Below, piece after piece: positions 37,172-47,005 of a DNA stretch of 59,547 nucleotides. Every line of letters begins with the position of its first letter. Position 1 is the stretch's first letter. Made by a program: the position numbers and the translations under genes. The stretch lies in assembly GCA_903994635.1 (NCBI GenBank), contig CAJEXQ010000013.1, positions 1 through 59,547 of the forward strand, read 5' to 3'. This DNA is from an uncultured Chlorobiaceae bacterium. GTDB lineage: Bacteria; Bacteroidota; Chlorobiia; Chlorobiales; Chlorobiaceae. The notes beneath the pieces were generated by a model. The model saw only the letters and a list, made by a program, of their open reading frames with translations, had not been told where the DNA came from and made no database searches.

Positions 37172-38526
37172 AACACGAACACGCAAAAACAGCAACCCAG
37201 AACGCCTGCAAGCTCTGCAACCCCCTTGGTGCATGCCTTGCTTTCAGAGGGATAGAGAACTGCGTACCCTTCCTGCACGGTTCGCAGGGGTGTGCAACCT
37301 ATATACGTCGTTATTTAATAAGCCATTATAAAGAGCCGATTGATATCGCTTCATCAAACTTCCATGAGGAGAGCGCGGTCTTCGGAGGAAGCCATAACCT
37401 TAAGATCGGGCTGAAAAACGTCAGTGAGCAATATAAACCTGAGGTTATCGGCGTGGCCACCACCTGCCTGAGCGAGACCATCGGTGATGATGTTCCGGGT
37501 ATCCTTCGGGAGTATAGAAAAGAGTATAAAAACGGCACCCCAATGCCAATCCTGATCCATGCTTCCACACCAAGCTACCAGGGCAGCCATATTGACGGTT
37601 TTCATGCTGCTGTCCATGCAACGGTGAAAGCCCTGGCGGTGAAAGGTACACCGCAGAAGCTGATCAACCTTTTTCCGAACATGGTCTCGCCCGCTGACTT
37701 GCGCTACCTCAAGGAAATTCTTGGAGATTTCGGAGTGCCATACATGATGCTCCCCGACTATTCCCAAACTATGGATGGAGGACCATGGGGTGAATACCAT
37801 CGTATACCTCCGGGCGGCACACCGGCAAGCACCATTGCAACGGCCGGTGGTGCCATGGCAAGTATTGAGTTCGGCTCAACAATTGAAGCCTCCAAATCAG
37901 CAGCCGGATATCTGGATGTGATGTTTGGTGTACCGGCCTATCATCTCCCCCTACCCATTGGCATCAAGGGAAGCGACAAATTTTTCAGCCTGCTCGAAAC
38001 GCTTACGGGAGATCGACGGGCTGAAAAGTATGAAGATGAGCGCCGTCGGCTTGTTGATGCCTATGCCGATGGACATAAATATGTTTTTGACAAGAAAGTT
38101 ATCATCTACGGCGAAGAGGATCTTGTTATCGGTATGACCGCCTTCCTGCGAGAGATAGGCATGGTACCTGTACTTTGCGCCACGGGCGGCAAGAGCGGAC
38201 TGATGAAAAAAAGGATTGGGGAACTTGTCCCTGACATGGATGAACTCGGCATCAAAGTGCGTGAGGGCGTTGACTTTGTCGATATCGAGGATGAAGCGAA
38301 AACAGTCCAGCCCGATTTTCTTATCGGTAACAGCAAGGGTTATACCATGTCAAGAAAAAATAATATACCGCTGCTCCGCCTCGGCTTCCCCATTCACGAC
38401 CGGTTCGGGGGGCAGAGAATGCACCATCTTGGCTACCGTGGTACCCAGGAACTTTTTGACCGGATAGTCAACACCGTTATCGAACAGCGGCAGAATGCTT
38501 CATCAATAGGCTACACTTATATGTAA
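37168..38526 (+). CDS. nifN: Nitrogenase cofactor scaffold protein NifN
   Basis: A 452-residue NifK paralogue, partner of NifE. Seen are CKLCNPLGACLAFRGIENCV, HGSQGCATYIRRYLISHYKEP and ATTCLSETIGDD. The open frame extends to 37135, but the ATG at 37168 has AAGGAGG at 37155-37161 and overlaps the nifE stop, so it is the start. No NifB is fused to it, unlike in some clostridia; nifB is separate and follows by 11 bases. Confidence 0.95.
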   Translation: MKHEHAKTATQNACKLCNPLGACLAFRGIENCVPFLHGSQGCATYIRRYLISHYKEPIDIASSNFHEESAVFGGSHNLKIGLKNVSEQYKPEVIGVATTCLSETIGDDVPGILREYRKEYKNGTPMPILIHASTPSYQGSHIDGFHAAVHATVKALAVKGTPQKLINLFPNMVSPADLRYLKEILGDFGVPYMMLPDYSQTMDGGPWGEYHRIPPGGTPASTIATAGGAMASIEFGSTIEASKSAAGYLDVMFGVPAYHLPLPIGIKGSDKFFSLLETLTGDRRAEKYEDERRRLVDAYADGHKYVFDKKVIIYGEEDLVIGMTAFLREIGMVPVLCATGGKSGLMKKRIGELVPDMDELGIKVREGVDFVDIEDEAKTVQPDFLIGNSKGYTMSRKNNIPLLRLGFPIHDRFGGQRMHHLGYRGTQELFDRIVNTVIEQRQNASSIGYTYM

Positions 38527-38537
38527 AGGAGGATACC

Positions 38538-39809
38538 ATGACACTGAAAATAGCAAACCACCCCTGTTTTAACGATGCCTCCCGCCATAAGTTCGGGCGC
38601 ATCCACCTCCCTGTTGCGCCAAAGTGCAATATCCAGTGCAACTACTGCAGCCGTAAATTCGATTGCATGAACGAGAACCGGCCCGGAGTCACCAGCAAGG
38701 TGCTCTCGCCGCAGCAGGCTGTGTACTACCTGGATCAGGCGCTGACACTCTCCCCGAACATTGCCGTTGTGGGGATTGCAGGGCCTGGAGATCCCTTTGC
38801 CAACCCGGATGAAACTATGGAGACGCTCCGGCTGGTTCGGGCAAAATATCCGGAAATGCTGCTCTGCCTGGCAACCAACGGACTTGAACTGCTCCCCTTC
38901 ATTGATGAACTTGCAGAGCTGCAGGTGAGCCATGTCACCATCACCATCAACGCCATTGATCCGGCAATCGGCGCCGAGGTCTATGCATGGGTTCGATATA
39001 ACAAGAAGATGTACCGCGACATCGACGCAGCTAGACTGCTGATCAAAAACCAGCTTGAGTCGCTGAAACGGCTGAAGGAGGTCGGTATTACCGCTAAAGT
39101 GAACTCAATTATCATTCCCGGGGTGAACGATATGCATGTCATAGCCGTCGCATCGAAGGTTGCTGAACTGGGCGCTGACATACTGAACTGTCTCCCCTAC
39201 TACAATACCAGGGAGACTGTTTTTGAAAATCTGGCTGAACCGTCAGCCGAGATGGTTAAAGAGATTCAGAGGGCAACAAGCGAATTTCTGCCGAAGATGA
39301 AACACTGTGCGCGCTGTCGGGCTGATGCGGTCGGCATTATTGGCGACATCAACACCGAAGCCATGATGCAAAAGCTTGCCGAGGCGGCAGCCTTGCCCAA
39401 AAACCCGGCAGATAGCCGTCCATACATTGCAGTCAGCAGTATAGAGGGAGTGCTGATCAACCAGCATCTCGGTGAAGCTGATCGCTTTCTGATTTATGGA
39501 ATGGAGGATTCCGGACAATGTATCCTCGTCGATTCAAGAACTGCCCCTGCCGCAGGAGGGGGCCAACTGCGGTGGGAGGAGCTTGCCGATAGCCTGAATG
39601 ACTGCAGGGCGCTGCTTGTTAACGGAGCTGGCGATTCTCCAAAAAAGGTTATGAAAGACAAAGGCATTGAAGTGATGGTGATTGAAGGGGTCATTGAGGA
39701 GGCTATCTACGGCGTCTTTACCGGCCAGGATTTGAAACATCTGATGAAGAGCAGCCAGATACACGCCTGCGGCTCAAGCTGCAGCGGCACTGGTGGAGGA
39801 TGCGGGTGA
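38538..39809 (+). CDS. nifB: Nitrogenase cofactor biosynthesis radical SAM protein NifB
   Basis: A 423-residue enzyme making NifB-co, the 8Fe-9S-C precursor of FeMo-co. The radical SAM CxxxCxxC is Cys30, 34, 37 (KCNIQCNYCSRKFDC). Further cluster cysteines are near residues 257-260 (HCARCRADA). Residues about 295-423 form a NifX-like domain (AVSSIEGVLINQHLGEADRFLIY) with a Cys/Gly-rich end CGSSCSGTGGGCG. This two-domain form is common. Its ribosome site is AAAGGAGG. Confidence 0.95.
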   Translation: MTLKIANHPCFNDASRHKFGRIHLPVAPKCNIQCNYCSRKFDCMNENRPGVTSKVLSPQQAVYYLDQALTLSPNIAVVGIAGPGDPFANPDETMETLRLVRAKYPEMLLCLATNGLELLPFIDELAELQVSHVTITINAIDPAIGAEVYAWVRYNKKMYRDIDAARLLIKNQLESLKRLKEVGITAKVNSIIIPGVNDMHVIAVASKVAELGADILNCLPYYNTRETVFENLAEPSAEMVKEIQRATSEFLPKMKHCARCRADAVGIIGDINTEAMMQKLAEAAALPKNPADSRPYIAVSSIEGVLINQHLGEADRFLIYGMEDSGQCILVDSRTAPAAGGGQLRWEELADSLNDCRALLVNGAGDSPKKVMKDKGIEVMVIEGVIEEAIYGVFTGQDLKHLMKSSQIHACGSSCSGTGGGCG

Positions 39810-39818
39810 GGAAATTAT

Positions 39819-39839
39819 GTTCAAGGTTCAAGGTTCAAG
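39819..39839 (+). repeat. GTTCAAG triplet tandem repeat
   Basis: Three perfect copies of GTTCAAG just after the nifB stop codon, before the ferredoxin gene. Similar short tandem strings are seen between genes in many bacteria; no role is evident. Confidence 0.8.
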
Positions 39840-39893
39840 ACTGCGAGTTATGGAGTCATTAATAATGTTTAATAAATCAACTGGAGAGTAACA

Positions 39894-40202
39894 ATGGATA
39901 AACCGAAACATCACATTCTTGTCTGTGCAAGTTTCCGTGCACAGGGTACACCGCAGGGAATTTGTCACAAAAAGGAGTCGCTCAGCCTGATTCCCTACAT
40001 TGAAAGCGAGCTTTCTGACCGTGGCATGACCGATGTTACCGTCTCGGCCACAGGCTGTCTCAACCTCTGCGAGAAAGGGCCGGTTCTTGTGATCTACCCT
40101 GAAAGCTTCTGGTATGGCGAGATTGACAGCGAAGCAAAGATTGACGAAATTCTTGATGCTCTCGAAGAGGGTGAGGCGTGCGAAGCGCATTTGATTAACT
40201 GA
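39894..40202 (+). CDS. 2Fe-2S ferredoxin, thioredoxin-fold type
   Basis: A 102-residue ferredoxin of the thioredoxin-like 2Fe-2S family (Azotobacter Shethna-protein type). The cluster cysteines are Cys11 (LVCASFRAQG), Cys24 (GICHKK), Cys55 and Cys59 (ATGCLNLCEKGPV). It follows nifB by about 84 bases with GGAG before its ATG and is likely in the nif transcript, perhaps supplying electrons to nitrogenase or protecting it. The exact role is inference from position. Confidence 0.9.
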   Translation: MDKPKHHILVCASFRAQGTPQGICHKKESLSLIPYIESELSDRGMTDVTVSATGCLNLCEKGPVLVIYPESFWYGEIDSEAKIDEILDALEEGEACEAHLIN

Positions 40203-40204
40203 CC

Positions 40205-40355
40205 GCCTACGGTGCCGGGTACCCTGTTGGAAGACAGGGTGTTTGGCCATCTGCGAGAGTTCGTCGGATTGTGCGTCAAGAATATGTACCTCGGAACCCG
40301 CTTTGACACCGTCGATCAGTGTCGGAAGATCGGGCAGATCGCCGGAAATGTCCGG
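40205..40355 (-). pseudogene. Fragment resembling a DUF4347 adhesin N-terminus
   Basis: On the minus strand, after a stop at 40356-40358, an open stretch reads DLPDLPTLIDGVKAGSEV, then HILDAQSDELSQMA. This pattern matches part of the DUF4347 domain as I know it, which sits at the N-terminus of very large secreted adhesins. There is no start codon with a ribosome site, and the match ends within about 35 residues, so this looks like a relic. A hairpin ACCCTGT/ACAGGGT (40221-40240) lies inside. Confidence is limited because the piece is short. Confidence 0.4.
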
Positions 40356-40366
40356 TCACTTTTCTT

Positions 40367-40795
40367 TCACTGAACCAGCTCTGCCAGTTCAACGCTCACG
40401 CGCATACACTTGCGGGCAGCCTCAATAGCAGTACTCCCCTCCTCTTCATGAAAAAGTTCCCAGGGGAGCCTGTATGATGTTTCATCGCCATACTTTGCCA
40501 GCATCCTTTCGTGTGAATCATACTTTTCAAGCTCGGGGAGAATCTGTTCAATCAAGGTGGCAACCTCGTCGGCAACGGTGCCCTCTGAAATCAGTTGTGA
40601 CAAATGCAGACCAGGCTTGTGGGTCAAGGGAGAGACACCAAAAAGCATCAGTACGGCTATGCCGGTATTTTCAATAACAAGCATGGAGCTGGAGATACAC
40701 GACCGCCAGCGCTTCAGGTCCAAATCCCCCTCCGCCTCCTTTAAAAAACCTTTCGCAAGTTCAAGCCGATACTTGACATCCCTCTGCAGTTCCAT
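40367..40795 (-). CDS. HEPN domain protein
   Basis: A 142-residue all-helical HEPN protein (YRLELAKGFLKEAEGDLDLKRWRSCIS...). It carries an R-x6-H string, RLPWELFH (about residues 108-115), like the R-x4-6-H signature of HEPN ribonucleases. HEPN proteins often pair with a small nucleotidyltransferase as toxin and antitoxin, but no such gene is next to it. It has a strong ribosome site (AAAAGGAGG). Confidence 0.75.
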   Translation of the reverse strand: MELQRDVKYRLELAKGFLKEAEGDLDLKRWRSCISSSMLVIENTGIAVLMLFGVSPLTHKPGLHLSQLISEGTVADEVATLIEQILPELEKYDSHERMLAKYGDETSYRLPWELFHEEEGSTAIEAARKCMRVSVELAELVQ

Positions 40796-40886
40796 AATAA
40801 CCTCCTTTTATCAGATATCTGCATACCGCAGATGGTTGTATAGAAAAAACAAATCTGACACTCCACTCTACCCCATGTCGCTGCTC

Positions 40887-41390
40887 TTACCACCCGGAGA
40901 CAATCCTGTCAAAAATATCGTCGATAGTACGGGCAAGCGAAAAACGGATAGCCTCCTGCTGCGCAACATAATTTCCTGCAGGATAATCGGCAAATCCAAC
41001 AAAGGATTGGGTAAATATAACCGTTTTTTTTACCCTGTCCTCCATCGACACCTGCACCACAAGGGTGATCCGGTTCGTCAATGCACGCTCGGTGGCGCTG
41101 GAGAGCTGGTTTGGTGCATCAGAAAAAGAGATGATGGCACCTTCGACAACTCCGTCGGCACGGGCAATGGAGGGGGTAAGACGAAGATGGCTTTGTGACT
41201 CTATTCGGTCGATGAGACCTTTGGTAAGCTGCGCCCTGTACGGAGGAATACCTGCCCCTGAACGATCGTCAAAAACCGGAATGGCAATGGTTTTGAGATG
41301 CAGAGGGAGCGAAGCGCCTGTAAACGTGTAACAGCCCTGAAGAGCAGCCAGCACAAGAAAAAAGAGTAACGTTACTCCAGCTTTCCGCAT
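40887..41390 (-). CDS. lptE: LptE-like LPS-assembly lipoprotein
   Basis: A 167-residue lipoprotein with signal peptide and lipobox (LAALQGC). The mature part begins YTFTGASLPLHLKTIAIPVF, then ERALTNRITLVVQVSMED, a pattern common to the LptE/DUF-type plug proteins that bring LPS to the surface with LptD. I start at the internal ATG at 41390, since the first 11 residues of the longer frame (to 41423) would overlap the SDR gene and precede the signal peptide. It lies 13 bases after the SDR stop. Confidence 0.7.
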   Translation of the reverse strand: MRKAGVTLLFFLVLAALQGCYTFTGASLPLHLKTIAIPVFDDRSGAGIPPYRAQLTKGLIDRIESQSHLRLTPSIARADGVVEGAIISFSDAPNQLSSATERALTNRITLVVQVSMEDRVKKTVIFTQSFVGFADYPAGNYVAQQEAIRFSLARTIDDIFDRIVSGW

Positions 41391-41403
41391 CACAACACCA
41401 AAA

Positions 41404-42228
41404 TTAATAGGTTCGACGGTCAATCCTGTTCGCTATTTTACGAAAGGGATAGGTCAGGAGCAACCTCTTTTTTCTTCTTCCATTCAAGGCTGAGAGGTAG
41501 ACTCCGGTTTTCGTATCACTCCAGCTCGATGCGAGTTTTATCGCAAGCTTTGCCGCAACCGATGGAGGCTGTGCAAAAATATCAAGGATAGTGTTAAATG
41601 TGGCTAACTGCCGTGAAAGTTCAGGCGTGGGGTTGTCTGCGCCCACCATGCCTGTACGAACCAACCCTGGATGCAGCAGCATCACTGAAATCCCTGTATG
41701 CCGATACTCTTCGGCAACAGCATAAGTAAACCTGGCTATGGCCGCCTTGGTTGAGCCGTAGGCGCTGATCCACGGGGTATTTGAGCCGCTATCGCTGCCG
41801 GAACCAGCCATATTGATGACCTTTCCTTTCATGTTCTCCCTGAGAAAATAGCTGATCGCCGCCCGACATCCATTATAGGTTCCCTTGAGATTGGTATCAA
41901 TCACCCTCCCCCATTCGTCGGGATCGCTCTCGGTAATACTTCTGAAAGAATCAGAGATTCCTGCATTATTGATAAAACAGTCGAGCTTGCCAAACCTGCT
42001 GGTTGCCACAACAATAAGCTGCTCCATATCGACCAATGAGACAACGTTGCAAAGGCAGCCATAAGCGGTGCCCGAAGGAAATTCCGCTACAGCGGCCTGA
42101 ACATTGGCACTCGAAGAAGAGGTTATCACCACCCTGGCCCCCTCCCGTACAAACTCATGAGCCATGGCTTTGCCGATCCCTCTGGTAGAACCGGTAATGA
42201 TAACAACCTTGTGATCGAGCATACCCAT
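41404..42228 (-). CDS. Short-chain dehydrogenase/reductase
   Basis: A 274-residue classical SDR. The cofactor motif is TGSTRGIG (residues 13-20), then NNAGIS, the catalytic serine in MAGSGSDSG and the YGSTK pair. Cofactor type is not certain. It follows the RuBisCO-like gene by six bases, so the two are surely co-transcribed and may act on one substrate. A basic C-terminal tail (RRKKRLLL...) might touch the membrane. Confidence 0.88.
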   Translation of the reverse strand: MGMLDHKVVIITGSTRGIGKAMAHEFVREGARVVITSSSSANVQAAVAEFPSGTAYGCLCNVVSLVDMEQLIVVATSRFGKLDCFINNAGISDSFRSITESDPDEWGRVIDTNLKGTYNGCRAAISYFLRENMKGKVINMAGSGSDSGSNTPWISAYGSTKAAIARFTYAVAEEYRHTGISVMLLHPGLVRTGMVGADNPTPELSRQLATFNTILDIFAQPPSVAAKLAIKLASSWSDTKTGVYLSALNGRRKKRLLLTYPFRKIANRIDRRTY

Positions 42229-42234
42229 GAAAGC

Positions 42235-43536
42235 CTACATTTTGCCGTTCGCCCCGTCAACCATCGCCTGAAGTTCCGGTCGACCGACGGCATAAGTATC
42301 GAGCGCAATACCCTGTTCAATAGCTTCCCATGCCTGTCGGACACTTGCCGCACCGGCTTTTGGCCCCATCGGATGGCCAAAAATGCCTCGACCAGGCACA
42401 AAGCCGAAATCGACACTGCCGACTTTGCGGTAAACGGTTTCAAGCGTGAGCGCTGAATCGCTGCCACCCGGAACCGGAAGCGAGCGTCGGATATGGCCAA
42501 ACTCCTGCAGGCACTCCTGTATATTTTCTTTGACCTCCTCTTCAGGGGTCATCATCCTGCTGCCAAAACCGGGCATGATGATGGAATCCAGACCAGCAAG
42601 ACGCTGAAGCTTGGTCATCACCCTGGAATGAACACCATATTTCTCCATCCGGCTGAAGGCAGCAATAAAGGGGAAATGGCCAATAAGAGGCACTTTGGTA
42701 TGCTTCGCCAACATTCTGACGGCACTGAGCCCAACGGGCAGGGCGTTGATCAACAGGGCATTGGCTCCGTTGCGAACAGCAATATCGTGCTGCTCAATCA
42801 GTCGGTCAACCTCATCAGTCACATTGGCAAGGTAAATTTTCGGTTCACCAGTCTCCCGTTCAGCGCTCCGTCTCGCCTCTCCAAGAGCATAGGTGCGATC
42901 GATCAGAGTTGACCAGTCAACATCGGCCAGCATCTCATCATCCTTGGCAATATCAAGTCCCCCCAGCCAGCTTTGACGCGCAATTTCAGCAAAATCGTCA
43001 GGAGTTAGCCCGATATTTGGCTTGACGACCCCGAAAAAGATTGGCCGGTTGTAGGCATTCAGAAGATCGCGGATACCTTCAATACCAAATTTCGGACCAT
43101 CAAAAGCAAGAAGATAAGAGTCTGGAAAAACGATATCGAGCAGCTTCACTACCGGCACTCCCGGTGTAAAAAAAACGCCTTCACCACAAACTGCAGAGAG
43201 CAGATTCGGAATTTTTGTCCCGAAGTTACGATGAGGATGGGCAATGGTAACACGGCACGCGTGAACAGGGCCTGTCATGGCATTAGGTACCTGATAGCTG
43301 AGTTCCTCGAGCTCCCCCACTATCGTCAGATTGATAACCTTCGCCGCATACGTCGGACGAAAGTCTTCATCATGGCCAACACGTTTCCACTGGGCCGTCG
43401 ATTGCTCACTGCAGAAATGGGCAAGGGCTATCTCAATATCTCCCACGCACTCCAGGTAGTAATCAATCGTCAGGTAGTCATCCATCTCAAGCTGCCCTCT
43501 TGAGGCAAAAAAACCTTTAATATCCTCTCTGTTCAT
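42235..43536 (-). CDS. RuBisCO-like protein (form IV, photosynthetic type)
   Basis: A 433-residue RuBisCO large-subunit homologue that should not fix CO2. Lys172 (GVVKPNIG) corresponds to catalytic Lys175, but the next lysine is replaced by Asn174. The carbamylated-lysine motif is kept as [10 protein letters not shown] (Lys198, Asp200, Glu201). The loop-6 lysine region is missing and reads GFGSRM instead. In Chlorobaculum tepidum loss of its homologue affects sulfur oxidation and oxidative stress; the reaction is unknown, probably an enolase or isomerase step on a sugar phosphate. Its cluster holds two aldolases and two SDR domains. Confidence 0.93.
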   Translation of the reverse strand: MNREDIKGFFASRGQLEMDDYLTIDYYLECVGDIEIALAHFCSEQSTAQWKRVGHDEDFRPTYAAKVINLTIVGELEELSYQVPNAMTGPVHACRVTIAHPHRNFGTKIPNLLSAVCGEGVFFTPGVPVVKLLDIVFPDSYLLAFDGPKFGIEGIRDLLNAYNRPIFFGVVKPNIGLTPDDFAEIARQSWLGGLDIAKDDEMLADVDWSTLIDRTYALGEARRSAERETGEPKIYLANVTDEVDRLIEQHDIAVRNGANALLINALPVGLSAVRMLAKHTKVPLIGHFPFIAAFSRMEKYGVHSRVMTKLQRLAGLDSIIMPGFGSRMMTPEEEVKENIQECLQEFGHIRRSLPVPGGSDSALTLETVYRKVGSVDFGFVPGRGIFGHPMGPKAGAASVRQAWEAIEQGIALDTYAVGRPELQAMVDGANGKM

Positions 43537-43653
43537 AGAAAAATATCAGCATTCCCTCTCCGTTCAAGGGTATCCATTTAAAAAAACAACTTCCAATCAG
43601 CATAGCAGCAAGCCTGTTCAATGGCCGCCAGGGGACTATCCCCTTTCCTGATA

Positions 43654-44535
43654 TTACCCTTCGGCCTTGATGTCATTGAAATAATCAAAGGCATCCTGTG
43701 GACTCATCTTTTCATGCACCACCTTGTTGACAGCCTTCATCATGGCAAGAGGATAGTCGCTCTGAAATATATTGCGCCCCATATCAACACCCGAAGCACC
43801 TTCATTGATGGCTCGCCAAGACATCGTCAGCGCATCAAGTTCGGGAAGTTTTTTGCCCCCTGCCATTACAATCGGCACCGGACAAGAAGCAGTTATCGTC
43901 TCGAAATCCTCCGGCACATAATAGGTCTTTACAATCTGCGCTCCAAGCTCGGCAGCCATCCGGCTGGCAAGCCTGAAATATTTGGCATCGCGCACCATAT
44001 CCTTGCCCACGGCGGTCACGGCCATGGTCGGAATACCGTAGCGCAGGCCCATATCAACAAGCCTTGTCATATTATGAATAGAGCGGGTCTCATACTCGCC
44101 ACCGATAAAGATCTGGAGAGTAATGGCAGCAACATTCATGCGAATGGCATCCTCGATATCGACCGCAAGCTCTTCATCGGAAAGCTCCTTGAGAATGCTC
44201 GGACCTCCGCTGCAGCGCATGACAACCGCCTTTGTAAGAGTCGGAGGAACAGTGGTACGCAAAATACCGCGCGTCAGCATGATGGCATCGGCGTAAGGCA
44301 TAAGCGGTACAATGTTTACGTCCGGACGTTCAAGACCGGTTGTCGGGCCCTGAAAATAGCCGTGATCAATGGCAAGCATTACCGTTTTACCGGTATCGGG
44401 CCGGAATATTCTCGACAGACGGTTTTTCATCCCCCAATCAAGAGAGTGGGCGCCTTTAAGAAAAAATCCGTAGTTGTTGACTGGAACGTCCAGATAATAC
44501 TCTTTGGCCTGCTTGTCTTTATCATATTCCGCCAT
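43654..44535 (-). CDS. Class I aldolase / LsrF-DhnA family protein
   Basis: A 293-residue TIM-barrel protein of the DeoC/FbaB/LsrF superfamily (archaeal-type class I aldolase). Seen are [14 protein letters not shown], the probable Schiff-base lysine in [27 protein letters not shown] and [13 protein letters not shown], the phosphate-binding end. It may cleave or form a fructose-1,6-bisphosphate-like or deoxy-pentulose substrate. The frame extends to 44688, but ATG at 44535 has GGAG ahead and begins the conserved part. Confidence 0.87.
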   Translation of the reverse strand: MAEYDKDKQAKEYYLDVPVNNYGFFLKGAHSLDWGMKNRLSRIFRPDTGKTVMLAIDHGYFQGPTTGLERPDVNIVPLMPYADAIMLTRGILRTTVPPTLTKAVVMRCSGGPSILKELSDEELAVDIEDAIRMNVAAITLQIFIGGEYETRSIHNMTRLVDMGLRYGIPTMAVTAVGKDMVRDAKYFRLASRMAAELGAQIVKTYYVPEDFETITASCPVPIVMAGGKKLPELDALTMSWRAINEGASGVDMGRNIFQSDYPLAMMKAVNKVVHEKMSPQDAFDYFNDIKAEG

Positions 44536-44590
44536 GGTTATCGATCTCCTCTTTTCTGTTTTTGATTGTTGATTCGGTGATATATCTTTT

Positions 44591-46708
44591 TCAGCGTAGC
44601 GCGGCTGCAATGTTGCCGCCATCGACTGTGGTAATTGAGCCTGTTGTCCTTGTTTCAAGCGCCAGATGCACAAAAGCTTCCGCAACATCTTCGGCGGTCA
44701 CCTCGAGCTGCAAGAGGTTACCGGCCATATACTCCGTCTCACTAAGGCCGCGGGCAGCAGATCGGGCCTTGATCATCCCGGCGGTCAGCAAGCCACTGCG
44801 AATACGATCAGCATTGATACCATTTGAACGAATCCCGTCACGACCGTGATCAAGCGCATATTGACGCACAAGAAAAAGTGTTGCTGCTTTTGGCAGGCCA
44901 TAAGGGCCGAAATCGGGGCCAGGATTGACTGCCTGTTTAGAAACGTTAAACAGCAGTACACCGCCAGTGCCCTGCAGTTTCATGATTTTCACGGCCTCCT
45001 GCGCAATCGACTGGTGAGAAAAGAAGTTAATTTCAAAGCTTTTCCTGAGCAGTTCGTCGGAAACTTCACCAATTCTTCCCTGAATGGCTGCACCAACGTT
45101 GGAGACAATAATATCCACACCACCGAATCGGCGGCAGGCTGCATCGAACGCCGAGCGAATTTCAGCGCGTGAAGTAACATCACAGGTAAGAGTCAGCACA
45201 TTACCCCCGATCTCCTCGGCCGCCCGATCAAGCGCATCCTGAGTTAAATCAAGCATCACCAGCTCCGCCCCTCTCTGCCGGAAGGCCCTGGCTGTCGCCA
45301 GGCCAATACCACTCGCAGCTCCGGTGACCATGACCACTTTACCGGCAAAAACGTCGTAATGTACCTTGGTCATCTTGGCCTGCTCCATGTCCCAGTACTC
45401 TATCTCAAAAGCTTCACGGTCACTGATCGTTTCAAAGGTGCCGAGCGATTCTGCATCCAGAATGGCAGAGGCTGTACAGGTTGCTATGTCAGCATTGACC
45501 GCAGCGGATTGGGCATTTTTACCAAGTCCGAAAAGCCCAAGCCCTGGAACAAGCACCACTCTTGGCAACGGGTCAAGCATGGATACCGGCATATCAGTGG
45601 CCATCTGCTGGGTGTTGAAATACTCGGTGTATTCCTGGCAATAACGCTGAACCGCCTCATGCACGGCAGCCTTGAAGCCTGGAATATCGCCGGCATCAGG
45701 AGCAGGAACAACGAGCGGCCTGTTTTTGGTGCGAATAATGAAGTCGGGGGTCATGGCCCCTTTTTGACTCATCCGGAGAAGGTCAACACTGTTGACATAG
45801 TGAAGAATATCCGAAGAGGTACGAAAATCGAGAATAAACTGATGGTACTCGCGTGTGCCCGGCACCTTTTCATCGACGCAGGCTCCCCTGATGACGGGAG
45901 CAGCCACTTCAACCGGAGCAATTGTCGCTGGCAACGGTATCGAGGGAAAGGTTTTTCTGCCCGCCTCCGCTATCCGCTTTTCCAGCAGAGTGACCGCTTC
46001 AATCATCCTGTTGTAGGCCTCCTTCGCTGTTGAGCCAAAAGTCACCAGCCCATGCTTCTGAAGCACCAGCCCTTTTATCTCCGGGTTTGCCCCATAAACA
46101 CTCGCCGCTGATCGGGCAAGCCCAAGACCTGGCTTGATATAGGGAACTGAACCAAAGCTTTCTCCGAGTATTTCCCGGCAGAGCCTGACACCATTGGGCT
46201 GATTGCTGAGAGTCAACAGAGCAAACGAATGGGTATGCAGGATAAACCTGTGTGGCAGAAAAGCGTGAAGTAACGTTTCGATGGAAGGTGTCAGTCTCTT
46301 TTCGGCCATGTGGTCGGTCAGGCTGAACATATTCAACAACAAAAGATGCTTGAACTCTTTGGTAGAAAACCGGCGCAGCGCCTCCTCACTTATGCTGTCG
46401 TTATGAGTGAAGAGCTCAACAAGTTTTCGCAGGGGGCCAAGTCGGAGTGACGTGTAGTCACGACCGGTGATCCGGCTCAAATCAACACCGCTTGCCTTGA
46501 TCAGGAGTACTTCAGCGCGGTTGCCAACCATGTCGACCAGTTCACATTTAACCGAAGTATTGCCTCCGCCGTGCACCACCAGCGAACTTTCACGGCCAAG
46601 AAGACGGGAGGCATAGACCAGTTCGGCAAGTTCAGTCTGCATCTCGGGCAAGCTGCGCTGCTCATTGACTGATCGCTGAAGATCAGCCTCGTTCCAAAGG
46701 TTCTGCAT
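44591..46708 (-). CDS. Class II aldolase fused to short-chain dehydrogenase
   Basis: A 705-residue fusion like the RhaD/YuxG proteins. The N-terminal part (about 1-420) is a class II aldolase/adducin domain with [13 protein letters not shown], the zinc-ligand histidines in [11 protein letters not shown] and the downstream QKHGLVTFG. The C-terminal part (about 450-705) is an SDR with [13 protein letters not shown] and YGLPKAA. Such fusions act on deoxy-sugar phosphates and aldehydes. It sits upstream of the LsrF-like aldolase and the RuBisCO-like gene, which hints at a sugar-phosphate salvage path. Confidence 0.9.
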   Translation of the reverse strand: MQNLWNEADLQRSVNEQRSLPEMQTELAELVYASRLLGRESSLVVHGGGNTSVKCELVDMVGNRAEVLLIKASGVDLSRITGRDYTSLRLGPLRKLVELFTHNDSISEEALRRFSTKEFKHLLLLNMFSLTDHMAEKRLTPSIETLLHAFLPHRFILHTHSFALLTLSNQPNGVRLCREILGESFGSVPYIKPGLGLARSAASVYGANPEIKGLVLQKHGLVTFGSTAKEAYNRMIEAVTLLEKRIAEAGRKTFPSIPLPATIAPVEVAAPVIRGACVDEKVPGTREYHQFILDFRTSSDILHYVNSVDLLRMSQKGAMTPDFIIRTKNRPLVVPAPDAGDIPGFKAAVHEAVQRYCQEYTEYFNTQQMATDMPVSMLDPLPRVVLVPGLGLFGLGKNAQSAAVNADIATCTASAILDAESLGTFETISDREAFEIEYWDMEQAKMTKVHYDVFAGKVVMVTGAASGIGLATARAFRQRGAELVMLDLTQDALDRAAEEIGGNVLTLTCDVTSRAEIRSAFDAACRRFGGVDIIVSNVGAAIQGRIGEVSDELLRKSFEINFFSHQSIAQEAVKIMKLQGTGGVLLFNVSKQAVNPGPDFGPYGLPKAATLFLVRQYALDHGRDGIRSNGINADRIRSGLLTAGMIKARSAARGLSETEYMAGNLLQLEVTAEDVAEAFVHLALETRTTGSITTVDGGNIAAALR

Positions 46709-46786
46709 AAGTAATCATGCTTCTCACACCGGAATCCGGCATGTATTGTTGAAAAATAACGACATGCAAATCAGGCAATGCGCCGT

Positions 46787-47005
46787 TCAACGCAAAGCTC
46801 TCTTTTTCTTTTCATGCCAACCCTCAATAAAAAAACCGGAACTGTACACAATAAGAAACCCGGGGATCACCACACAGAGAAAAGTGAGCCTGTCAGCAAT
46901 GGACACCAACTGGCCGGAAGACCAGATCATCCATACAAGCAGATACCATGCGGGCCCCACAAAAAGAAATGCCCTGTTCCAGAGAAGTTTAAAACTGTTC
47001 TTCAT
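46787..47005 (-). CDS. Small membrane protein, two helices, after bchV
   Basis: A 72-residue protein with two hydrophobic helices (about residues 12-30 and 38-60) and a basic C-terminus (HEKKKRALR). I do not recognise the family. Its start overlaps the stop of the bacteriochlorophyllide hydratase gene by four bases, so it may be an accessory to it. Confidence 0.6.
   Translation of the reverse strand: MKNSFKLLWNRAFLFVGPAWYLLVWMIWSSGQLVSIADRLTFLCVVIPGFLIVYSSGFFIEGWHEKKKRALR

Noticed and set aside
40221..40240. Hairpin ACCCTGT/ACAGGGT after the ferredoxin gene as a nif terminator
   Set aside because: No T-run follows it on the plus strand, so intrinsic termination is not supported.
43621..44565. 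A 314-residue plus-strand frame opposite the LsrF-like aldolase
   Set aside because: The composition is His/Arg/Asn-rich, as expected from the complement of the real gene, and no motif is present.
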